From: Segnochrobactrum spirostomi
Lineage (GTDB): Bacteria > Pseudomonadota > Alphaproteobacteria > Rhizobiales > Segnochrobactraceae
Assembly: GCF_009600605.1 (NCBI RefSeq)
Contig: NZ_VWNA01000002.1
Span: 1 to 64,000, forward strand
Direction: 5' to 3'
Length of the DNA stretch: 64,000 nucleotides
The position numbers and the translations under genes are program-made. Below the pieces are notes generated by a model. That model saw only the letters and a program-made list of their open reading frames with translations. It searched no databases and was not told where the DNA came from. Below are positions 8,624 to 19,740 of the stretch, piece after piece (within the stretch, counting starts at the first letter, position 1; each line of letters opens with the position of its first letter).

Positions 8624-10019
8624 ATGACTTCACCATCGAGCGTTCCCGCACCGCATCTCAGCGTCAGCGCTGGCGCGGCGCGCAATCTCGCCACCGCCAC
8701 CGTCACGGCGGTCCAGAATTCTGAAACGACGCCGCGCTGGCTGCACCGGCTGCTGCCCTGGATCGACGTCGCCGGCGGTGTCTACCGCGTCAACCGGCGC
8801 AAGCTGGTCGTCGGCGGTGCCGGTCTGGTGGCGACCGAGGGGCACGGCGACGCGGCCCGCATCGTCGCGGAGAGCCTGCGCAGCATTCCAATCTTCGCTG
8901 CCCTCGACGCCGAAACGCTCGAGGCGCTCGCGGCGCGGTTCAAGGCGCGGCATCACGACGCCGGGGCTGAACTCCCGGCCGTCGGGGGGACTCACCGGAC
9001 CCTGGTGGTCGTTGCCGAGGGTTCGGTCGAGCTGTTCGGGATCGGCCCCTATGGCGGTCGCCTGCGCGAGCGCCTCGTCGGCACTGGCGGCTTCTACGGG
9101 GAGCGTGGTCTCGTGGACGAGGCGGGCGGTCCGGCGAGCGCCGCGCGGGCGCTGTCCGCGGTCACCGTGCTGACGCTTGATCATGGAGCGCTCGCGGACG
9201 CGCCGGCGCTCGGCGCGGCGGTGGCGGCTGCCGCCGCGGCGCGAACCGCCCTCGAGGCGGATGCCAACATCTACGGAGAATCGAAGATCGATCTCCTCGC
9301 CGGCCATACCGGGGAGCCGCTGCTGCCGACGACCTTCGTCGACTATGCCGACCATCCCCGCGAATATCATCTGAGCACCATCCAGACGGTGCTGCACACC
9401 CACACCCGCATCACCGATCTCTACAGCAACCAGATCGACCAGCTTCGCGAGCAGGTCCGCCTCACCGTCGAGGCGGTGAAGGAGCGCGAGGAATGGGAGC
9501 TCATCAACAACCCGGATTTCGGCCTGCTCCATGAGGTGGCGCCGGGCTTCCGCGTGCCGACCCGCAGCGGCGCGCCGACGCCGGACGATCTCGACGAACT
9601 GATCGCGCTCGTCTGGAAGAAGCCCGCCTTCTTCCTCGCCCATCCGAAGGCGATCGCGGCGTTCGGCCGGGAAGCGACGCGGCGCGGCGTGCCGCCGGCG
9701 ACGGTCAACCTGTTCGGTTCGCCGTTCATCACGTGGCGCGGCATTCCGCTGGTGCCGTCCGACAAGGTTCCGATCGTCCGCCGCAACGGCGTCGAGACCA
9801 CGAGCATCCTGCTCTTGCGCGTCGGGGAAGGCGAACAGGGCGTCGTGGGCCTCCAGAAGGCGGGCGTCACCGGCGAGGTCGAGCCGGGGCTGTCGGTGCG
9901 CTACAGCGGCACCAACGAGCATTCCATCGCCTCTCATCTCGTCACGCGTTATTTCTCTGCGGCCGTCCTGATCGACGACGCCATCGCCCGCCTCGACGAC
10001 GTGCTGATCGGTCAGTACC

Positions 10020-10036
<17 letters not shown>
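8624..10036 (+). CDS. Family 2B encapsulin shell protein with cNMP-binding-like insertion
   Basis: Self-assembling HK97-fold shell protein of a protein nanocompartment, 470 residues. An N-terminal arm (about 1-75) precedes an inserted cyclic-nucleotide-binding-like domain (about 88-195: IPIFAALDAETLEALAARF, VVAEGSVELFGIG, GFYGERGL). The shell fold follows, with the family-typical YADHPREYHLSTIQTVLHTH (about 241), EREEWELINNPDFGLLHE and a C-terminus ending DVLIGQYHDYKY. The insertion distinguishes subfamily 2B from 2A. In the phosphate-binding cassette the usual PR(S/T)A is GPASA, so the key arginine is absent and normal cAMP binding is doubtful. ATG 8624 gives the standard length; an upstream in-frame start at 8486 would add non-conserved sequence. 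It overlaps its cargo gene by 17 bases. Confidence 0.92.
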
Positions 10037-12014
<1,978 letters not shown>

Positions 12015-12102
12015 AGTGCGTGCGGCGGTCCAGGCTCGAAGCCAAGTGTGGTCGGGGGCTCGCCCCGGCCGCGCCGATCCGATCGACGGCGGAGTTGAGA
12101 TC

Positions 12103-12912
12103 ATGCCATTTCCATCAGCAGCGCGGCGATGGCGCGGCCGCGCCATCGCCTTCCTGGCCGCTCTCGTCGTGGCCGGGGCGGGCGTCCCGGCGCGGGCGGG
12201 CTCGGTCTACGACCACATCGAGGCGACGCACCAACTCGTCGTGGGGATGGAGGGCACCTATCCGCCGTTCAACTTCCAGGATTCCTCCGGCAAGCTGGTC
12301 GGATTCGAGGTCGATTTCGCCAATGCGCTCGCCGCCGAGCTGAAGGTGAAGCCGGTCTTCCAGCTCAGCAATTGGAGCGGTCTCCTCGGCGCGCTGCAAT
12401 CGGGCCGCGTCGATGTCGTGATCAATCAGGTCGCCGACACACCGGAACGCGAGAAGATCTTCGATTTCTCCGAGCCCTATTCCTATTCCGGCATCCAGAT
12501 CGTGGTGAAGAAGGGCAATCCGGACAACATCACCGGGCCGGAGACACTTGCTGGCAAGACGGTCGCTGCCGGGCTCGGCACCAATTATGGCCAGTGGCTC
12601 GTCAAGAACGTGCCGACTGCGATCCCGCGCACCTACGACGACAACGTCACGCCCTATCAGGATCTCGCCGCCGGCCGCATCGATGCGGTGCTCAACGACC
12701 GCCTCGTCGTCGCCGACATCGTCAAGCGCACCGGCAACGTCTTCGAGATCGTCGGCAAGCCGTTCGATCCCCAGGGCTCGTCGATCGCTCTGCCGAAGGA
12801 CGCCGAATTGCAGGCGGCGCTGAACCACGCGATCGATGCGCTGCGAGCCAACGGCACGCTCAAGACGATCTCGGAGAAGTGGTTCGGGATCGACGTGACG
12901 GCGCGTCCGTGA
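12103..12912 (+). CDS. Amino-acid (cystine-type) ABC transporter substrate-binding protein
   Basis: Periplasmic binding protein of the polar amino-acid class, 269 residues. An N-terminal signal peptide (RRWRGRAIAFLAALVVAGAG, cleavage near ARA-G) is followed by the SBP_bac_3 fold: LVVGMEGTYPPFNFQD (about 46), GFEVDFANALAAEL, GRVDVVINQ and FDFSEPYSYSG. The closest recognisable relatives are cystine-binding proteins of the TcyA/FliY kind. It starts 88 bases after the cysteine desulfurase and is followed by its permease and ATPase. Cystine or a related sulfur amino acid is the likely ligand, delivering substrate for the desulfurase (inference). Confidence 0.82.
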   Translation: MPFPSAARRWRGRAIAFLAALVVAGAGVPARAGSVYDHIEATHQLVVGMEGTYPPFNFQDSSGKLVGFEVDFANALAAELKVKPVFQLSNWSGLLGALQSGRVDVVINQVADTPEREKIFDFSEPYSYSGIQIVVKKGNPDNITGPETLAGKTVAAGLGTNYGQWLVKNVPTAIPRTYDDNVTPYQDLAAGRIDAVLNDRLVVADIVKRTGNVFEIVGKPFDPQGSSIALPKDAELQAALNHAIDALRANGTLKTISEKWFGIDVTARP

Positions 12913-12925
12913 GGCGGTGAGATCG

Positions 12926-13609
12926 ATGGACCTCTCCGGCGCCTCGTCGCTTCAGCTCATCGCCCAGTCGCTCCCCTTCCTCCTGCGCGGCGCGGTCTAT
13001 TCGATCGGCCTCGGGGTCGGCAGCATGGCGATCGGTCTCGTCATCGCCTTCTTCGTGGCGATCGTTCGTCTGCAAAGGGTCCCTGTGCTGGCGCTGGCCG
13101 CCCGCCTCTACGTCTCCTTCATCCGCGGCACGCCGCTTCTGGTGCAGCTCTTCCTGATCTATTACGGGTTGCCCCAATACGGCGTCACGCTGGGGCCGCT
13201 CACCTCGGCGCTGATCGGGTTTTCGCTCAGTGTCGGCGCCTATTCCTCGGAGATCCTGCGGGGCGCGATCGGGGCGATCGATCACGGTCAATGGGAAGCG
13301 GCAACCGTGATCGGCATGACGCGCTGGCAAACCCTGCGCCGCGTGATCCTGCCCCAGGCGGCGCGCACCGCCTTGCCCCCGCTCGGCAACAACTTCATCG
13401 GTCTCATCAAGGACACCTCGCTCGCCGCCACCATCCAGGTGCCCGAGCTGTTCCGCCAGGCGCAGCTCGTCACCGCGCGGACCTTCGACATCTTCGCCAT
13501 GTATTTCGCCGCGGCCGCGATCTACTGGATCCTCTCGACCATCCTCGCCTTCGGGCAGGACCGTCTGGAGGTGCGGGCCAATCGCCACAGCCGCAGGTCC
13601 GTCGCATGA
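12926..13609 (+). CDS. Amino-acid (cystine-type) ABC transporter permease
   Basis: Inner-membrane permease of the polar amino-acid class (TcyB/HisM type), 227 residues with about five hydrophobic segments. Visible family motifs are YVSFIRGTPLLVQLFLIYYG (about 58) and the EAA loop near 120 (WEAATVIGMTRWQTLRRVILPQA), followed by PPLGNNFIGLIKDTSLA. ATG 12926, with gaggcggtgag just upstream, is preferred over the in-frame GTG at 12917. It lies 13 bases after the binding protein and belongs to the same operon. Confidence 0.9.
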   Translation: MDLSGASSLQLIAQSLPFLLRGAVYSIGLGVGSMAIGLVIAFFVAIVRLQRVPVLALAARLYVSFIRGTPLLVQLFLIYYGLPQYGVTLGPLTSALIGFSLSVGAYSSEILRGAIGAIDHGQWEAATVIGMTRWQTLRRVILPQAARTALPPLGNNFIGLIKDTSLAATIQVPELFRQAQLVTARTFDIFAMYFAAAAIYWILSTILAFGQDRLEVRANRHSRRSVA

Positions 13610-13658
13610 GGGACATCGCCCGCATGAGAGCGGCCCACCGCGTGAGGGAGATCCGCTC

Positions 13659-14414
13659 ATGAGCATGATCTCGGTCACCGGGCTCGCCAAACGCTTCGGC
13701 GTCACGGAGGTGCTGAAGGGGATCGATCTCGAGGTGGAGCGCGGCGAGGTCGTCACGATCGTCGGCCCGAGCGGGTCCGGCAAGACGACGCTGCTGCGCT
13801 GTCTCGACCTTCTGGAAACGCCGACCGCCGGCCGCATCCGTGTGGGCGACGTCGTCATCGACGCCGCCCGGCCGCTGTCGCAGCAGAAGCGCGAGGTTCG
13901 CGCGCTGCGCCTGCGCCTCGGCTTCGTGTTCCAGAACTTCAATCTGTTCCCACACCGCACCGCGCTCGAGAACGTCATCGAAGGCCCGGTCGTCGTGAAG
14001 GGGGAAAGACGGGAGGCAGCGGTGACGCGGGCCCGGGCGCTGCTCGCCCGCGTCGGTCTCGCCGATCGCGCCGACGCCTATCCGAGCCACCTCTCGGGCG
14101 GCCAGCAACAGCGCGTCGCCATCGCCCGCGCGCTCGCCATGGACCCGGAGGTCATTCTGTTCGACGAGCCGACCTCCGCGCTCGATCCCGAGCTTGTCGG
14201 AGAGGTGCTCGGCACCATCCGCGATCTCGCCGCCGAGAAGCGGACGATGGTGATCGTCACCCACGAGATGCGCTTTGCGCGCGACGTCGCCGATCGCACG
14301 ATCTTCGTCGACGGCGGCGTCATCGTGGAACAGGGGTCGTCGAAGGCGCTGTTCGACGAGCCGCGGGAAGAGCGCACCCGGCGCTTCCTGCAGAAGACGC
14401 GAGACGGGTCCTGA
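13659..14414 (+). CDS. Amino-acid (cystine-type) ABC transporter ATPase
   Basis: ATPase of 251 residues for the preceding permease, HisP/GlnQ/TcyC-like. Walker A GPSGSGKTT (about 36), Q-loop VFQNFNLFPH (about 88), signature LSGGQQQR (about 146), Walker B VILFDEPTSALDPE (about 166) and the switch histidine in VTHEMRFA are all present. It lies 49 bases after the permease. It is also the only polar amino-acid-class ATPase in the window, so it could serve the nearby minus-strand Aap-type permeases, which lack their own (inference). Confidence 0.92.
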   Translation: MSMISVTGLAKRFGVTEVLKGIDLEVERGEVVTIVGPSGSGKTTLLRCLDLLETPTAGRIRVGDVVIDAARPLSQQKREVRALRLRLGFVFQNFNLFPHRTALENVIEGPVVVKGERREAAVTRARALLARVGLADRADAYPSHLSGGQQQRVAIARALAMDPEVILFDEPTSALDPELVGEVLGTIRDLAAEKRTMVIVTHEMRFARDVADRTIFVDGGVIVEQGSSKALFDEPREERTRRFLQKTRDGS

Positions 14415-14467
14415 CGGGCTCGAAGTCCCGCCGTCGCACCATCCCGCCGGCCCCCGGAGACAGCCTG

Positions 14468-15838
14468 ATGACGTCGAGCCGAATCGCCTTCAACGCCTTC
14501 GATATGACGTGCATCATGCACCAGTCGCCGGGGCTCTGGACTCACCCCGAGGACCGCTCGACCGATTACAAGAAGCTCGGCTACTGGACCGATCTCGCGA
14601 GGCTTCTCGAGAGGGGCAAGTTCGACGGCTTGTTCATCGCCGACGTGCTCGGCGTCTACGACACCTACCAGCACTCGCCGGCGGCCTCGATCCGGCGGGC
14701 GATGCAGATCCCCGTCCACGATCCCCTGATGCAGGTCTCGGCAATGGCTGCGGTGACGGAGAAGCTCGGCTTCGGCATCACCGTCTCGGCGACCTACGAG
14801 CAGCCGTATGCGTTGGCCCGCCGGTTCAGTTCCCTCGACCACCTCACCGAGGGACGCATCGCCTGGAACATCGTGACGAGCTATCTCGACGGTGCGGCTC
14901 GCAATCTCGGCCATTCGCAGCAGGTCTCCCACGACGAGCGCTACGTCCTCGCCGACGAGGTGGTCGATATCTGCTACAAGCTTTGGGAGGGCTCCTGGGA
15001 CGAGGACGCCGTCGTCGAGGATCGGGCGAACAAGATCTATGCCGACCCGGACAAGGTGCGGGGTATCGCGCACAAGGGCAAATATTTCTCGGTGCCCGGC
15101 GTCCATCTCAGCGAGCCGTCGCCCCAGCGGACGCCGGTGATCTGGCAGGCGGGCACCTCGCCGGCGGGACGGGCCTTCGCAGCGCGTCATGCCGAAGCGG
15201 TGTTCACCGTCGCCCCGACGTCCCGCATCCTGCGCAAATATGTCGACGATATCCGTGCGATCGCCGCCGACAACGGGCGCGATCCGCGCAGCGTGAAGAT
15301 CTTCACGGAGATCACCATCGTCACGGCCGAGAGTGATGAAGCCGCGCAGGCCAAATACGAGGATTATCTCACCTACACTGATTATGAAGGCGCTCTCGCC
15401 TTCTATGCCGGGATCACCGGGATCGACCTGTCGCAGCTCGATCCAGATCAACCGTTGCAATATGTCGACACGGATTCGGCCCGCTTCGCGCTCGAGATCT
15501 TCTCCCGCGCCGATCCCGACCGGGTCTGGACACCCCATGAGGTGGCGAAGTTCGTCGGCATCGGCGCCATGGGGCCGGTCCTCGTCGGCGGGCCGGCGAC
15601 GGTCGCGGATGAACTCGAGCGGTGGGTCGAGGAAGCCGACATCGACGGCTTCAACCTCGCTTACGCCATCACGCCCGGCACCTTCGAGGACTTCATCACC
15701 TTCATCGTGCCCGAGCTCCAGGCTCGTGGCCGCTATTGGCACGATTACGATGCCTCGACCACCGTCCGCGAGCGGCTCTACGGCGTCGGTCATACGCGCG
15801 TGCGCGACGACCATCCGGCGGCGCGCTACCGCCGCTGA
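14468..15838 (+). CDS. FMN-dependent monooxygenase, NtaA/SnaA/DszA (DmoA-like) family
   Basis: Reduced-flavin monooxygenase of 456 residues closely resembling dimethyl-sulfide monooxygenase and related desulfurising enzymes. Hallmarks: FNAFDMTCIMHQSPGLW at the N-terminus, FDGLFIADVLGVYD (about 51), LARRFSSLDHLTEGRIAWN (about 116), the SEPSPQRTPVIWQAGTSPAG block (about 215) and IDGFNLAYAITPGTFEDF (about 393). The substrate is probably a small organosulfur compound; DMS is one option but cannot be proved from sequence. It starts 53 bases after the cystine-type ATPase, so it likely shares that transcript. It needs FMNH2 from a reductase not encoded next to it. Confidence 0.88.
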   Translation: MTSSRIAFNAFDMTCIMHQSPGLWTHPEDRSTDYKKLGYWTDLARLLERGKFDGLFIADVLGVYDTYQHSPAASIRRAMQIPVHDPLMQVSAMAAVTEKLGFGITVSATYEQPYALARRFSSLDHLTEGRIAWNIVTSYLDGAARNLGHSQQVSHDERYVLADEVVDICYKLWEGSWDEDAVVEDRANKIYADPDKVRGIAHKGKYFSVPGVHLSEPSPQRTPVIWQAGTSPAGRAFAARHAEAVFTVAPTSRILRKYVDDIRAIAADNGRDPRSVKIFTEITIVTAESDEAAQAKYEDYLTYTDYEGALAFYAGITGIDLSQLDPDQPLQYVDTDSARFALEIFSRADPDRVWTPHEVAKFVGIGAMGPVLVGGPATVADELERWVEEADIDGFNLAYAITPGTFEDFITFIVPELQARGRYWHDYDASTTVRERLYGVGHTRVRDDHPAARYRR

Positions 15839-15862
15839 ACGGTTGTTCGCGGTCCTTCCGGC

Positions 15863-16945
15863 TCACACCTTCAGCCGGCGTTCCAGCCAGAGGCTGTAGC
15901 GCGAGCCGGCGGCCGAGATCACGAAATAGACGATGGCGGCAACTGTGAAGGCCTCGTTGTAGAAGCCGAGCCAGTTCGGGTCGGTCGCCGCGGCGCGCGC
16001 GGTGTTGAGGAAATCGAACAGGCCGATCACCGTCACCAGAGTGGTGTCGAGAAAGAGGCCGATCGCGAGGTTGACGAAGGAGGGGATCACCCGCCGGAGC
16101 GCCTGTGGCAGGATGATGAGCTGCATCGTCTGACGGTCGCTCAGGCCCAGCGCGCGGCCGCCCTCGAGCTGGCTCGTTTCGACCGACTGCAGGCCTGAGC
16201 GGACGATTTCCGCCATGTAGGCGGCGACGAAGAGGATGATCGCGATCTGCGCCCGCAACAGCTTGTCGATCGAGGCGCCGGCGGGAATCATCAGCGGGAA
16301 GACCAGCGTCGAGACATAGAGCACGGCGATCATCGGCACGCCGCGGAAGCCCTCGATGAAGGCGACGGCGAGAAGGCGGATCAAGCCCATCCGCGAGCGC
16401 CGTGCCAGCGCGAGGACGATTCCGAGCGGGAACGCGCCGAGGAAGCCCACCGCCGCGAGCAGCACGGTGAGCGGAAAGCCGCCCCAGTTCTGGGTTGGGA
16501 CCGGGTGGCCGGTGAGCGTCCCGCCCATCAGCCCGATCGCCCCGGCGAACCCCACGATCACCAGCGCGAATAGTTTGCGGCCCCACAAACGCGGCGCGGC
16601 CATCAACACCAGCGTGGCGGCGATCAGCACGGTTGCCGCGGCCGCCTGTCCGTCGAGATTGCGCGGATAGAGGGCGAAGACGAGAAAGCGCGCCTTCTCG
16701 ATGACGAAGATCCAGCACGCGCCGGTGCGGTCGTCGCACGCGGCGCGGGGCCCCGTGAACACCGCATCGACGAACGCCCAGCGCACGAACGGCCACAGCA
16801 CGGCGGCGGCGAACAGGATGTAGGCGAGCGTGATCGCGATGTTGAGCGGCGAGCCGAACAGACCCTTGCGCCACTTGGCGAGCGCCCGGCGCACGGCCAC
16901 CCGCGTGCCTTCGGCCGCAGGCTTGAAGGCGGTCACCGCCGTCAT
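15863..16945 (-). CDS. aapM: General L-amino-acid ABC transporter permease AapM-like
   Basis: Permease of the Aap/Bzt general amino-acid importer, 360 residues. The long N-terminal half has several membrane segments and a periplasmic loop (RAACDDRTGACWIFVIEKAR, about 66-85). The C-terminal half has the canonical permease part: FIEGFRGVPMIAVLYVSTLV, AEIVRSGLQSVETSQLEGGR and the EAA region GRALGLSDRQTMQLIILPQA. It starts with ATG overlapping the stop of the AapQ-like gene (ATGA), and converges with the monooxygenase gene ending at 15838. The usual aapP ATPase gene is missing after it. Confidence 0.9.
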   Translation of the reverse strand: MTAVTAFKPAAEGTRVAVRRALAKWRKGLFGSPLNIAITLAYILFAAAVLWPFVRWAFVDAVFTGPRAACDDRTGACWIFVIEKARFLVFALYPRNLDGQAAAATVLIAATLVLMAAPRLWGRKLFALVIVGFAGAIGLMGGTLTGHPVPTQNWGGFPLTVLLAAVGFLGAFPLGIVLALARRSRMGLIRLLAVAFIEGFRGVPMIAVLYVSTLVFPLMIPAGASIDKLLRAQIAIILFVAAYMAEIVRSGLQSVETSQLEGGRALGLSDRQTMQLIILPQALRRVIPSFVNLAIGLFLDTTLVTVIGLFDFLNTARAAATDPNWLGFYNEAFTVAAIVYFVISAAGSRYSLWLERRLKV

Positions 16946-18135
16946 CGGCGCCCGCTCCGGGCGATCAGGCGCGCATTGTAGCGGTTCATGGCGAACGACA
17001 CCGAGAGGCTGATCATCAGATAGACGGAGACCATGATGAAGATCGCCTCGACGGCCTGTCCCGTCTGATTGGCGACCGTGTTGACGATGCTGACGAGGTC
17101 CGGGTAGCCGATCGCCACCGCGAGGCTCGAGTTCTTGGTGAGGCTCAGATAGCTCGACGTCATCACCGGCAGGATGATGCGGACGGCCTGGGGCAGCACG
17201 ACGAGTTGCAACGCCTTGGCGCGGGAGAGGCCGAGCGAACGGGCCGCCTCCCATTGTCCGGCCGGGATCGCCTCGATGCCGCTGCGCACGATTTCCGCGA
17301 TGCCGGCGGCCGCGTTGACGACGAGCCCGACGAGGAGGGCCGAGAATTCCGGTGTCAGCGAGAGGCCGCCACGGATGTTGAAGCCCTTGAGGGCCGGAAC
17401 ATCGAGGCCGACGAGGCCCGGCTGCGCCACGGGCCAGACGAGCGCGGCCGCGAGCGCCCCGAGAGCCGCCGAGACGAGCAGGCGCCGCCGCAGCCGGAGG
17501 GCGGGCGAGGTGCGCGCCGCCACGATCGGCGCCGCGACCAGGATCACAGCGAGGAATGCGAAGGCCCAGGCGATAGCGGGCGTCGTGAACGTGAGGGCGG
17601 GGATGAAGACGCCGCGGTTCGACAGCAGCATGCCGGGTAGCGGCGAGAAGGCCTGCCGCGCCGCCGGCAGGGCGTGGAAGAGCCCGTTCCAGACGAAGAG
17701 CTGCAACAGGAGCGGCGTGTTGCGCATCAGCTCGACATAGGCCCGCACGGAACCCGACAGCAGCGGGTTCTCGGACAGCCTGCCGATCCCGAGGGCGACG
17801 CCGAGGATGGTCGCGAGCACGCATCCCGCCGCCGAGACGGCGAGCGTGTTCAGCAACCCGACCACGATCGCGCGGCCGAACGTGTCGGCCGGACTGTAGG
17901 CGATCAGGCTTTCGCCGATGTCGAAATTGGCGGCGCTGCGCAGGAAGTCGAAGCCGGGCCGGATGCCGGTGCGCTCGATGTTGGCATCCATCGTCGCGCC
18001 GAGCCAGGCGAACAGCGTGAGGACGGCGACGAACACCACGATCTGGGTCGCCGGCCGCTCGCCGATCCAGACCCGGATCGCATTGCGGGCGGGAGCCTGC
18101 GCCCCCGCCCCGCCCAGGAGTGCGGATTGCGTCAT
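16942..18135 (-). CDS. aapQ: General L-amino-acid ABC transporter permease AapQ-like
   Basis: Partner permease of the Aap-type importer, 397 residues, the usual length. Motifs seen: GLLNTLAVSAAGCVLATILG (about 92), YVELMRNTPLLLQLFVWNGL (about 133), AGIAEIVRSGIEAIPAGQWE (about 280) and the EAA loop ARSLGLSRAKALQLVVLPQA. It lies between the binding protein (10-base gap) and AapM-like permease (4-base overlap). Aap systems take up a broad range of L-amino acids; in this sulfur context a sulfur amino acid or derivative is possible. Confidence 0.9.
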   Translation of the reverse strand: MTQSALLGGAGAQAPARNAIRVWIGERPATQIVVFVAVLTLFAWLGATMDANIERTGIRPGFDFLRSAANFDIGESLIAYSPADTFGRAIVVGLLNTLAVSAAGCVLATILGVALGIGRLSENPLLSGSVRAYVELMRNTPLLLQLFVWNGLFHALPAARQAFSPLPGMLLSNRGVFIPALTFTTPAIAWAFAFLAVILVAAPIVAARTSPALRLRRRLLVSAALGALAAALVWPVAQPGLVGLDVPALKGFNIRGGLSLTPEFSALLVGLVVNAAAGIAEIVRSGIEAIPAGQWEAARSLGLSRAKALQLVVLPQAVRIILPVMTSSYLSLTKNSSLAVAIGYPDLVSIVNTVANQTGQAVEAIFIMVSVYLMISLSVSFAMNRYNARLIARSGRR

Positions 18136-18145
18136 CGGCGGACCG

Positions 18146-19207
18146 TCACCGGAACGGCGGGGAATAGAGCAGACCGCCCTTCTCCCAGATCTGGTTCAGG
18201 CCGCGATCGAAGTTGAGCGGCGTGCCCTTGCCGACATTGCGATCGAAGATCTCGCCATAATTGCCCACGGTCTTGATGATGTTGTAGGCGAACTTCGGAT
18301 CGAGGCCGATGGCCTGGCCGAGCGAGGGATCGACGCCGAGAAAGCGCTGGATCGAGGGGTCCTTGCTGGTCAGGAAGTCGTCGATGTTCTTCGACGTGAT
18401 GCCGAGCTCTTCGGCCTGGATCGTCGCGTAGACCGTCCAGTTGACGATCTGCAGCCAGTCGTGGTCGCCGCCGCGGATCGCGGGCGCCAACGGCTCCTTC
18501 GAGAGGCGATCCGGAAGCAGCACGTAATCGTCCGGGTGCGCCGCCTGGGTCCGCCGCGAGGCGAGATCGGAGGAATCCTGGGTGAGCGCGTCGACGCGGC
18601 CGGATTCGAGCGCGGCGAGGAATTCCTTGCTGTCCTCGAACACGACCGGCGTGTAGCTCTTGCCCGTCTTGCGGAAGAAGTCCGCGATGTTGAGCTCGCC
18701 CGTGGTGCCGCTCTGGACGCCGATGGTGGCGCCGTCGAGATCGGCGCCCTTGGTGATGCCGAGCGACTTCTTCACCAGCAGGCCCTGGCCGTCATAGAAG
18801 ATGACCGGCCCGAAATCGAAGCCGAGCTTGAACGAGCGGGTGATCGTCTCGGTCACGCCGGACAGCAGGACGTCGAACTCGCCGGCCTGCAGCGCCGGCA
18901 GACGCTGCTGCGGCGAAGACGAGGTGAACTCCACCTTGTTCGGGTCGTTGAAGACGGTGATGGCCAGTGCCCGACCGAAATCGATGAACAGCCCCTGCCA
19001 CTTGCCGTTGCTGTCGGGGGCGAAGAAGCCGGGCGAGGTGCCGACGCCGACCTTGATGACCCCGCGCGACTTGATGGCATCGAGCGTCGCGCCGGCGTGG
19101 GCGGCAAAGGAAAAGGCCGAAATCGCGGCGGTCGTCAGGACGGTCAAAGCGGCGGTCTTCGCCAGACCTGTTCTCAGTCGGGAAAGCATTCGGGCATGCC
19201 TCTTCAT
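18146..19207 (-). CDS. aapJ: General L-amino-acid ABC transporter binding protein AapJ-like
   Basis: Periplasmic binding protein of 353 residues with a clear signal peptide (about 1-40, cleavage near AHA-G). Then follow TLDAIKSRGVIKVGVGTSPG, FAPDSNGKWQGLFIDFGRAL (about 63), the VTQDSSDLAS-like block DALTQDSSDLASRR (about 204) and FDRNVGKGTPL near the end, all typical of AapJ/BztA. It is the first gene of a minus-strand operon with the two permeases. Its promoter should lie in the AT-rich region 19208-19740. Confidence 0.9.
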   Translation of the reverse strand: MKRHARMLSRLRTGLAKTAALTVLTTAAISAFSFAAHAGATLDAIKSRGVIKVGVGTSPGFFAPDSNGKWQGLFIDFGRALAITVFNDPNKVEFTSSSPQQRLPALQAGEFDVLLSGVTETITRSFKLGFDFGPVIFYDGQGLLVKKSLGITKGADLDGATIGVQSGTTGELNIADFFRKTGKSYTPVVFEDSKEFLAALESGRVDALTQDSSDLASRRTQAAHPDDYVLLPDRLSKEPLAPAIRGGDHDWLQIVNWTVYATIQAEELGITSKNIDDFLTSKDPSIQRFLGVDPSLGQAIGLDPKFAYNIIKTVGNYGEIFDRNVGKGTPLNFDRGLNQIWEKGGLLYSPPFR

Positions 19208-19740
19208 GTCGTCTCACGGCGCTCGCGCGAGAGATCGAGGATCGGGGAACGGTCTTCGGCGCGGCCGCGAGATGCGGTGTCCAAGACCTGGCGATGCCTT
19301 TGTTGTTGTCTGCTGGAAGATATCAGGCGAGCCGATCCTAAGCGGCGCCGACGTGTCGATATAGAAACGCCATTCTAATTTGGGCTGGCGCGGTTGAATT
19401 AAATGGCTCCGGCGCAACCTCTGGCTAGGGCGTCGGGGCGATTATCGCCGGCCATCGCGCGCCGCGCCGCCGGCGCGCGGCTATGCTCGTGTTTCTCAAA
19501 TCGTTCGATATTATAATCTAATAATCGCGATTTTTATGGAAATATATTTCTGACCATTCGCAGCGATCATGCGGCGCCTGTGAGTTCTATAAATGCAATT
19601 CTCCGGGCTGAGTTGAGAAGACTCCAAAAACTCACGATCTACAGCCGATCTTTTCCATCGATAGGGTCGTTTTTAGGTCGACGTTCCTGCCGGTCCACCG
19701 CTCGATCACGCTAGGCTGACGCTCTCGTTCGTCGAACCCG
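19208..19740. other. Divergent promoter region between aapJ-like and sugar-type ABC operons
   Basis: No credible gene in 533 bases. AT-rich stretches at 19355-19400 and 19495-19560 contrast with the GC-rich surroundings. A perfect inverted repeat, TAGAA-N6-TTCTA, sits at 19362-19377, about 155 bases before the aapJ-like start. A perfect -10-like TATAAT is at 19512-19517, within a self-complementary ATTATAAT, so it could serve either strand. Both operons probably start here. Confidence 0.5.

Noticed and set aside
8289-8651. Possible small minus-strand gene of about 120 codons before the encapsulin gene
   Set aside because: No family resemblance or ribosome site, and it overlaps the start of the encapsulin gene and its probable promoter.
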